The notes below the pieces were generated by a model. The model was given only the letters and a program-made list of their open reading frames with translations, searched no databases and was not told the origin of the DNA. Below, in pieces: positions 58,788 to 64,000 of a stretch of DNA of 64,000 bases. A program made the position numbers and the translations under genes. How positions within the stretch are numbered: the stretch's first letter is position 1; each line of letters opens with the position of its first letter. The stretch spans positions 62,001 to 126,000 of the forward strand of contig NZ_KB904055.1 of assembly GCF_000379905.1 (NCBI RefSeq). The letters run 5' to 3'. The DNA comes from Rodentibacter pneumotropicus DSM 21403. Its GTDB lineage: Bacteria; Pseudomonadota; Gammaproteobacteria; Enterobacterales; Pasteurellaceae.

Positions 58788-59521
58788 TCGCCTAAATCTC
58801 CAAAACAAATCTGTAATGCGCTAATTGCCGCCAAAGAAGCGGTTTCTGTGCGTAATACACGCTTTCCTAATAAAATCTCAGTAAAACCTTGCTGTTCCGT
58901 TTGGGCAATTTCCTGAGGAGATAATCCGCCTTCAGAACCAATCAACAAACGCACCCCTTCTTTCGGAATCATTGGTAAGGTCTTAATGGAATATTGGGCA
59001 CGCGGGTGTAAATTCAACTTTAATGCGCCATCATTTTCTGCACACCAATCTTGTAATTTCATCAATGGACGAATTTCCGGTATCACATTTCGACCACATT
59101 GTTCACAGGCGGCAATGGCAATTTTTTGCCATTGCTGAATTTTTTTATCCATACGCTCTGCGTCCAGTTTCACACCACAACGTTCCGACCAAAGCGGTGT
59201 AATCACATTCACTCCCAACTCAACGGATTTTTGGATGGTAAATTCCATACGCTCACCACGAGAAATAACCTGCCCTAAATGAATTTTGAGGTTTGATTCT
59301 TTATTGACAAATTCACGTCCTAAAATATCGACTCTTACCGATTTTCTAACCGCTTCAATAATGCGAGCCGGATAAATGTGGTTACTGCCGTCAAAAAGCA
59401 CTATTTGTTCGCCTTCTGTCATGCGTAGCACTCGCCCAACGTGATTTGCCGCCTCATCAGAAAGTTGACACTGAGTGAGATTTTCAAGAGATTCCGGGTG
59501 ATAAATTCGAGGTATGCGCAT
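58784..59521 (-). CDS. rsmE: 16S rRNA (uracil-1498-N3)-methyltransferase
   Basis: 245 residues. SPOUT methyltransferase modifying U1498 in the 30S decoding region. N-terminal PUA-like part ([19 protein letters not shown]) and C-terminal knot with [14 protein letters not shown] and [19 protein letters not shown]. First gene of the rsmE-yqgE-ruvX group. Confidence 0.96.
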
Positions 59522-59580
59522 AAAATGTGATGAAAAAGATAAGTAAAAAGTACAGTTAATTTTGACCGCACTTTTTTGGG

Positions 59581-60306
59581 TTAATTAGAAAAACTGTGTG
59601 GTAAACGTTCCAAAATCGCACTCCAGTAGGTGGCAGAACGCGAGTTATGTTTACGGATACAATCCACTACTGCCTCTGCATTACCTGCTTGGCAAATTTG
59701 TTGCAATTCCACATAAAACTGTTTGGTAAGTTCACGGTGCTTTTCACAACTAAAAAAGAGTAAACCTATTTTTTGATATACACCTTTTAAACTATTAAAG
59801 ATTAAGCGATAAAAGGGCTTGTTTGCCAAAACGGTAAATTGGCGAAAAACACGATAATCAAATTCTGTATAATCTTCAGCCGTATTCTTTAATTCATTTA
59901 AATCATCAAATAGTACGGCAGATTGCTGAGGGGATTTTTTCACGGCTTCATAAATATAAAACTCCGACATTTTGCTACGTAATGACAACATATTATCAAT
60001 AATTAGCGGTGCGGAATTTTGATCAAGAGTAATCAGCGTTTCAATAATGCTAGGGCTCGCCGTGTCCCAAATATTATTTACTTTGGTGGGTTTACCATGT
60101 TGAATCGTTAACCAACCATCTCGCGCTAAGCGCTGTAGAACTTCTCGCAATGTAGTGCGGGTCACCCCGATTTTATCGGCAAGATCTCGCTCGGAGGGTA
60201 AATTAGTACCGGCGGGAAAAACATCCTCCCAAATACTTTTTACGATATATTCTTCAGCAAGTGCCGCCGGGCTTTGTGCTTTTAAAAGTGTATTCTCTGT
60301 ATTCAT
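59581..60306 (-). CDS. fadR: fatty acid metabolism regulator FadR
   Basis: 241 residues from ATG 60306; an ATG two codons earlier is possible, and neither has a clear ribosome-binding site. GntR-family regulator: winged helix ([43 protein letters not shown], broken here only by convention) and a C-terminal acyl-CoA-binding helical domain. It activates unsaturated fatty acid synthesis and represses degradation. It is divergent from nhaB, as in E. coli. A TGTTAGG / CCTAACA inverted repeat lies just before the start. Confidence 0.96.
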   Translation of the reverse strand: MNTENTLLKAQSPAALAEEYIVKSIWEDVFPAGTNLPSERDLADKIGVTRTTLREVLQRLARDGWLTIQHGKPTKVNNIWDTASPSIIETLITLDQNSAPLIIDNMLSLRSKMSEFYIYEAVKKSPQQSAVLFDDLNELKNTAEDYTEFDYRVFRQFTVLANKPFYRLIFNSLKGVYQKIGLLFFSCEKHRELTKQFYVELQQICQAGNAEAVVDCIRKHNSRSATYWSAILERLPHSFSN

Positions 60307-60316
60307 AATCATTAGA

Positions 60317-60337
60317 TGTTAGGAAAAAAACCTAACA
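60317..60337 (-). repeat. inverted repeat in the fadR leader
   Basis: TGTTAGG-N7-CCTAACA, seven-base perfect arms with an all-A/T spacer, begins only four bases upstream of the first possible fadR ATG. As RNA it is a hairpin right at the start codon; as DNA it could be an operator. It does not match the FadR consensus I know. Confidence 0.45.
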
Positions 60338-60441
60338 AGATCAAAAAAATGTGACTTATTTGACAAATTTTCATTTTCGTTATTATCCTTTAAAGCACTC
60401 TATATTACAATGAGCGCATTATAAAAAAACAGGAGCCATTT

Positions 60442-61983
60442 ATGACTTACACACAGGCCTTAATGAAAAATTTTCTTGGTGCAAGCCCGGATTGGTATAA
60501 GCTCGCCATCTTAATTTTTCTGATTGCCAACCCAATCATTTTCTTTTTTATCAGCCCCTTCCTTGCCGGTTGGGTTTTAGTTGCAGAGTTTATCTTCACA
60601 CTCGCAATGGCATTAAAATGCTATCCATTGCAACCGGGCGGACTACTTGCGATTGAAGCAATCATCATTGGTATGACAAATCCGGCCCACGTAAAAGCTG
60701 AAATTATGTCAAATTTTGAAGTTATCTTATTACTGATGTTTATGGTTGCCGGCATTTATTTTATGAAACAACTCTTGTTGTTTGTATTTACCCGATTGCT
60801 GATCGCCATTGAATCTAAGATTACTCTCTCTTTATCTTTTTGTATTAGTGCAGCATTTTTATCCGCGTTTTTAGACGCACTAACAGTCGTTGCAGTAATT
60901 ATTAGTGTCGCCATGGGCTTTTATGGCGTGTACCATAAAGTTGCCTCAGGCAATAAATTAAATGATCTTATCGATATTACCAACGATGATAAATTAGGTG
61001 ATAAACGCGCCACCTTAGAACAATTTCGTGCATTTTTAAGAAGTTTAATGATGCATGCCGGTGTAGGAACCGCACTCGGCGGTGTGATGACCATGGTGGG
61101 CGAACCACAAAATTTAATTATTGCAGAACAAGCAAATTGGAACTTTATTGAATTTTTCTTTCGTATGACGCCCGTTACTCTACCTGTTTTAGCCTGTGGC
61201 TTGCTAACTTGCTACTTGGTGGAAAAATTTAAATTATTTGGCTACGGCGCAAAACTTCCTCGTAAAGTCTGGGCGGTATTGGCACGTTTAGACCGTAATA
61301 ATACACAAAAAATGTCAAAACAAGAAAAAATGAAGTTATTCATACAAGCTATCATCGCACTTTGGCTCGTTATTGGTTTAGCTTTCCATTTAGCTGCTGT
61401 AGGCTTGATCGGTTTAAGTGTGATCATCCTCGCCACAGCCTTTACCGGTATTACAAATGAACATATCATCGGCAAAGCATTCCAAGAATCGTTACCCTTC
61501 ACCGCACTGCTTGTTGTGTTTTTTACCGTGGTCGCCGTGATTATCGATCAAAAACTTTTCTCACCAATTATTCACTATGTGTTATCTGCCAGTGAGAGTG
61601 CACAGCTGGTTTTATTCTACATATTTAACGGCTTACTCTCCGCTATTTCCGATAATGTCTTCGTAGCAACAGTTTATATTAACGAGGTCAAAGCTGCACT
61701 AACTAGTGGCGTGATCATCCCTCACCAATTCGAATTACTCGCTGTTGCGATCAATACGGGGACAAACTTACCATCTGTCGCAACACCAAACGGTCAAGCC
61801 GCCTTCTTATTCTTATTAACGTCATCGCTTGCCCCATTAATTCGTCTCTCTTATGGCAGAATGGTTTACATGGCATTACCTTATACCATTGTGTTATCCT
61901 TAGTGGGCTTATTTGCCATTGAATATATTTTACCGGCTGCTACCGTCTGGTTGGCAAATTTAGGATTAATTCAGCCAATTTAA
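60442..61983 (+). CDS. nhaB: Na+/H+ antiporter NhaB
   Basis: 513 residues, about twelve membrane helices. Electrogenic sodium/proton exchange for pH and salt balance. Typical blocks: [15 protein letters not shown] at the N-terminus, [20 protein letters not shown]-like [35 protein letters not shown] and [24 protein letters not shown] upstream. The dsbB gene follows after nine bases, same transcript. Confidence 0.97.
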   Translation: MTYTQALMKNFLGASPDWYKLAILIFLIANPIIFFFISPFLAGWVLVAEFIFTLAMALKCYPLQPGGLLAIEAIIIGMTNPAHVKAEIMSNFEVILLLMFMVAGIYFMKQLLLFVFTRLLIAIESKITLSLSFCISAAFLSAFLDALTVVAVIISVAMGFYGVYHKVASGNKLNDLIDITNDDKLGDKRATLEQFRAFLRSLMMHAGVGTALGGVMTMVGEPQNLIIAEQANWNFIEFFFRMTPVTLPVLACGLLTCYLVEKFKLFGYGAKLPRKVWAVLARLDRNNTQKMSKQEKMKLFIQAIIALWLVIGLAFHLAAVGLIGLSVIILATAFTGITNEHIIGKAFQESLPFTALLVVFFTVVAVIIDQKLFSPIIHYVLSASESAQLVLFYIFNGLLSAISDNVFVATVYINEVKAALTSGVIIPHQFELLAVAINTGTNLPSVATPNGQAAFLFLLTSSLAPLIRLSYGRMVYMALPYTIVLSLVGLFAIEYILPAATVWLANLGLIQPI

Positions 61984-61992
61984 GGAGGACAA

Positions 61993-62526
61993 ATGCTCGC
62001 ATTTTTTAAACGATTTTCAGAAAAACGCTCATCGTGGTTATTACTTGCATTTTCGAGTTTAGCCTTAGAATTGACCGCACTTTATTTCCAATACGGTATG
62101 GGATTACAACCCTGCGTTCTTTGTGTATATGAACGTTTAGCAATGAGTGGTTTATTTTTTGCGGGCATTATTGGTTTTCTCGCACCTCGTTCACTGTTTG
62201 TGCGATTAATTGCCCTCGCATTAGGTTTATTTAGTGGTATTAAAGGCTTGATGATATCCATCCGCCACCTAGATCTCCAGATGAACCCGGCGCCGTGGAA
62301 ACAATGTGAATTTATTCCTAATTTTCCAGAAACCTTGCCATTCCACCAATGGCTCCCAAGCATTTTCAACCCAACCGGTTCTTGTGATAACAGTCAATGG
62401 TCGCTATTCGGCATCACAATGGTGCAATGGTTGGTATTTATCTTTGCTGTATATGTGCTTGTCCTCATGGTGATATTAATTGCACAAGTGAAGAAAAGCA
62501 GAAAACAGAGAAGGTTATTTAATTAG
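61993..62526 (+). CDS. dsbB: disulfide bond formation protein DsbB
   Basis: 177 residues, four helices. Re-oxidises DsbA and passes electrons to quinone. First periplasmic cysteine pair in LQPCVLCVYERLA (about 40-43) and second pair, Cys in PWKQCEF and Cys in PTGSCDNSQW, are all present. Co-transcribed with nhaB (GGAGG before the ATG), the gammaproteobacterial arrangement. Confidence 0.97.
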   Translation: MLAFFKRFSEKRSSWLLLAFSSLALELTALYFQYGMGLQPCVLCVYERLAMSGLFFAGIIGFLAPRSLFVRLIALALGLFSGIKGLMISIRHLDLQMNPAPWKQCEFIPNFPETLPFHQWLPSIFNPTGSCDNSQWSLFGITMVQWLVFIFAVYVLVLMVILIAQVKKSRKQRRLFN

Positions 62527-62901
62527 GAAATAGAAAATCGTGTTACTTTAGTTTCTTCCCCAAACGGGGCTGTAATTTAATTTATCGGAAACTTTAAAAA
62601 TAAGAATTTCTATAAGTTTAATCTTTATAGGTTACATTTAAATAAGATACTTTCACGTAAGAAAATATATAAGTCCGATAAAAGTGCGGTTAATTTCACC
62701 GCACTTTTATGTCTGGTCGTATCACTTAATTCTGATACTTTATTATTGTTTCTGGTTTTTTCCGTTTTTGCTACTATAGAAAGCCCTTTTAGAGTTTTCA
62801 CCTTAACTATTTTGTATGAATGTGAAAGTATTCTTACAAGAAGCCGTACTCATCGACTAACTCTTACAATATTTTTAATTTTGTTATAAAAGTAGAAAAT
62901 T
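62527..62901. other. intergenic region between dsbB and the sigma factor gene
   Basis: Holds a small CCCC-AAAC-GGGG hairpin after dsbB, an inverted uptake-sequence terminator (listed separately) and the promoter side of the ECF sigma gene. In the last part a CGTACTC preceded by TGTGAAAGT at about 15 bases could be an ECF-type autoregulated promoter, but the match is loose. No gene or RNA seen. Confidence 0.4.
62680..62708. terminator. inverted uptake-sequence terminator
   Basis: AAAAGTGCGGT-TAATTTC-ACCGCACTTTT: perfect 11-bp stem with a 7-base loop and a T-tail on the plus strand. Confidence 0.82.
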
Positions 62902-63474
62902 ATGTCAATAACTCAAATATCAAAACAACAAATTACCGATATTCGCCTACAAATGATTAAATTCGCCGAATTACAACTAAATCATAAAGAGATCGCAGAG
63001 GATTTAGTGCAGGAAAGTTTATTAAGTGCATTGAAGAATATTACACATTTTAATCGTCAAGCAGCTTTAAAGACTTGGATGTTTGCAATATTGAAGAATA
63101 AAATTATTGATTATTTGCGCCAAAAAGATCGCTGGATATTAGAAAGCGAACTTATTTCTGAAGATGAACAAGAAAATACATTTTTTGATAATGTCGGGCA
63201 TTGGAAATCAGAGTATAATCCGCCTAATTGGCAAATTAATGAACAAGCTGTTTACTCTGACGAATTTTGGGTTATCTTGGAGATTTGTTTAACAAATCTA
63301 CCAGCTAAGCAAGCGAAAGTGTTTATGATGAGAGAATATTTAGGTTTTTCCAGTGAAGAAATTTGTGCCAATTTAAAAATTACCACTGCAAATCTTCGCA
63401 CGATGTTATATCGTGCAAGATTGCAATTACAACAATGTTTATCTGTAAAATTATCTCTAGGAGAAAGGAAATGA
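62902..63474 (+). CDS. ECF RNA polymerase sigma factor
   Basis: 190 residues. Sigma region 2 (about 15-90: HKEIAEDLVQESLLSALKNITHF, ALKTWMFAILKNKIIDYLR) and region 4 (about 130-185: LTNLPAKQAKVFMMREYLGFSSEEICANLKITTANLRTMLYRARLQL, quoted in part here), with no region 1.1 or 3, so an ECF type. The stop overlaps the start of a small zinc-binding protein gene (ATGA), its probable anti-sigma. A similar pair in H. influenzae lies near methionine sulfoxide reductase genes; here no target gene is adjacent. Confidence 0.93.
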   Translation: MSITQISKQQITDIRLQMIKFAELQLNHKEIAEDLVQESLLSALKNITHFNRQAALKTWMFAILKNKIIDYLRQKDRWILESELISEDEQENTFFDNVGHWKSEYNPPNWQINEQAVYSDEFWVILEICLTNLPAKQAKVFMMREYLGFSSEEICANLKITTANLRTMLYRARLQLQQCLSVKLSLGERK

Positions 63475-63641
63475 ACTGTTTACAAGTTACAAAATTAATT
63501 TCTGATTCGCAAGAACGTCCACTATCTTTTTTAGAAAAAACAGGTATGAATGCACATCTCCTTATTTGTCCACATTGTGTTAATTTCAATCAAAATGTTC
63601 AACAAATAAGAAAAATGATGAAAACATTTAGTAAGTATTAA
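63471..63641 (+). CDS. small zinc-binding anti-sigma factor candidate
   Basis: 56 residues from ATG 63471, which overlaps the sigma stop and has GAAAGGAA upstream; a longer frame begins inside the sigma gene and is rejected. It contains HLLICPHC, the HxxxCxxC motif of zinc-binding anti-sigma factors. There is no membrane segment, so it is cytosolic and could sense redox state through its zinc cysteines, as RsrA-type factors do. Function inferred from motif and coupling. Confidence 0.8.
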   Translation: MNCLQVTKLISDSQERPLSFLEKTGMNAHLLICPHCVNFNQNVQQIRKMMKTFSKY

Positions 63642-63675
63642 CTGTTTAGTTATGATCAATTAAAACTCTCAAATA

Positions 63676-63705
63676 AAAATCCACCTTCAATTGAAGGTGG
63701 ATTTT
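63676..63705. terminator. strong bidirectional terminator
   Basis: AAAATCCACCTTCAA is followed directly by its exact complement (15 bp, no spacer). It separates the anti-sigma gene from the convergent gene at the window edge. Confidence 0.85.
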
Positions 63706-63718
63706 ACATTATCTAGGT

Positions 63719-64000
63719 TTATTTCAATTCTAACTCCCTAAACGGGCTCTCTATAACCTGATCTTTAATCGTAAACTTCAAGTTTGGATTATCTCTGTGA
63801 TTTTCATAGAGGTAACGTAATTCCCTTGATGTCACTGAATTATAGAATTCATAGTTCGGATCAAATAATTTCTTCAGATTACTCATATCTATTTGAGTTT
63901 TATCTTTATTGAACGTCGTTGTATCCGTTGCTAAACCGTCTAACGCAAAATAGACTTTTCCGCCTCTTTCAAGGGTTTCTTTAGCAATCAGTTTGGTTTT
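63719..64000 (-). CDS. C-terminal end of a possible polymorphic-toxin protein (partial)
   Basis: The minus-strand frame is open from the window edge to TAA at 63719: 93 codons. It reads AKETLERGGKVYFALDGLAT ... SVTSRELRYLYENHRDNPNL ... KFTIKDQVIESPF. The arrangement 'RGGKVYFALDG ... TSRELRYLYEN' resembles the last domain of some Rhs/CdiA-type toxins. The identification is from pattern only. No gene that could encode a cognate immunity protein follows it in the same direction; the next element is a terminator. Confidence 0.5.
   Translation of the reverse strand, partial: KTKLIAKETLERGGKVYFALDGLATDTTTFNKDKTQIDMSNLKKLFDPNYEFYNSVTSRELRYLYENHRDNPNLKFTIKDQVIESPFRELELK

Noticed and set aside
60349-60369. 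CRP site upstream of nhaB (TGTGACTTATTTGACAA)
   Set aside because: One half-site is good but the other deviates too far from TCACA.

Overview
The window is chromosomal DNA from a member of the Pasteurellaceae. The 9-bp Haemophilus-type DNA-uptake core AAGTGCGGT, or its complement, recurs throughout, both inside genes and as inverted pairs between them. Gene content and order match Haemophilus: protein E adhesin, comEA, pnp-nlpI-deaD-mltF, bamD/rluD-pgeF, and fadR/nhaB-dsbB. hemB is present, so this is not a haem-auxotrophic H. influenzae-type genome. An X-factor-independent Haemophilus (H. parainfluenzae-like), an Aggregatibacter or a close relative fits best. The species is inferred, not proven.

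Layout. 1-2.5 kb (minus strand): the first 842 codons of a VgrG joined in frame to an Rhs-type shell; its C-terminus lies outside the window. 3-6.4 kb: an organophosphate antiporter, a DUF305 periplasmic protein behind a textbook MerR-type promoter, and a phytase-like secreted protein behind a Pho-box-like site. 6.7-10.4 kb: cobalamin-dependent metH. 10.4-12.7 kb: an AT-rich foreign patch with an OLD-type ATPase/TOPRIM gene (candidate phage defence) and the relic of a DUF4143 ATPase. 12.7-16.8 kb: lipoproteins, a FecCD/BtuCDF-type importer (perhaps supplying B12 to MetH), comEA under a competence (CRP-S) site, and protein E. 16.9-24.7 kb: pflA, focA-pflB, the rpsP-rimM-trmD-rplS translation operon, and gdhA. 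24.9-38.3 kb: hemB with tatABC, psd, fklB, proB, folA, clpB, ygfA, 6S RNA, zapA and polA.

38.3-47.7 kb is more accessory: a cupin, a YheO-type regulator with a cysteine uptake/desulfidase pair (cyuPA), an IS1595 transposase scrap, a large autotransporter carrying a PAP2 acid phosphatase, a YeeE/YeeD thiosulfate-uptake pair, and a YhcH protein. 47.8-62.5 kb is conserved core: pnp, nlpI, deaD, mltF, bamD, rluD, pgeF, ruvX, yqgE, rsmE, fadR, nhaB and dsbB. 62.9-64 kb: an ECF sigma factor with a small zinc-binding anti-sigma candidate, and at the right edge the C-terminal 93 codons of what may be a polymorphic-toxin protein.

Non-coding signals include 6S RNA, an RNase III-type hairpin in the pnp leader, inverted uptake-sequence pairs acting as terminators, and a perfect 15-bp hairpin that buries the ribosome-binding site of the autotransporter. 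A short upstream ORF ends inside that hairpin, which makes it the best candidate here for an undescribed regulatory device. The VgrG-Rhs fusion and the surface-displayed PAP2 phosphatase are the most notable proteins.
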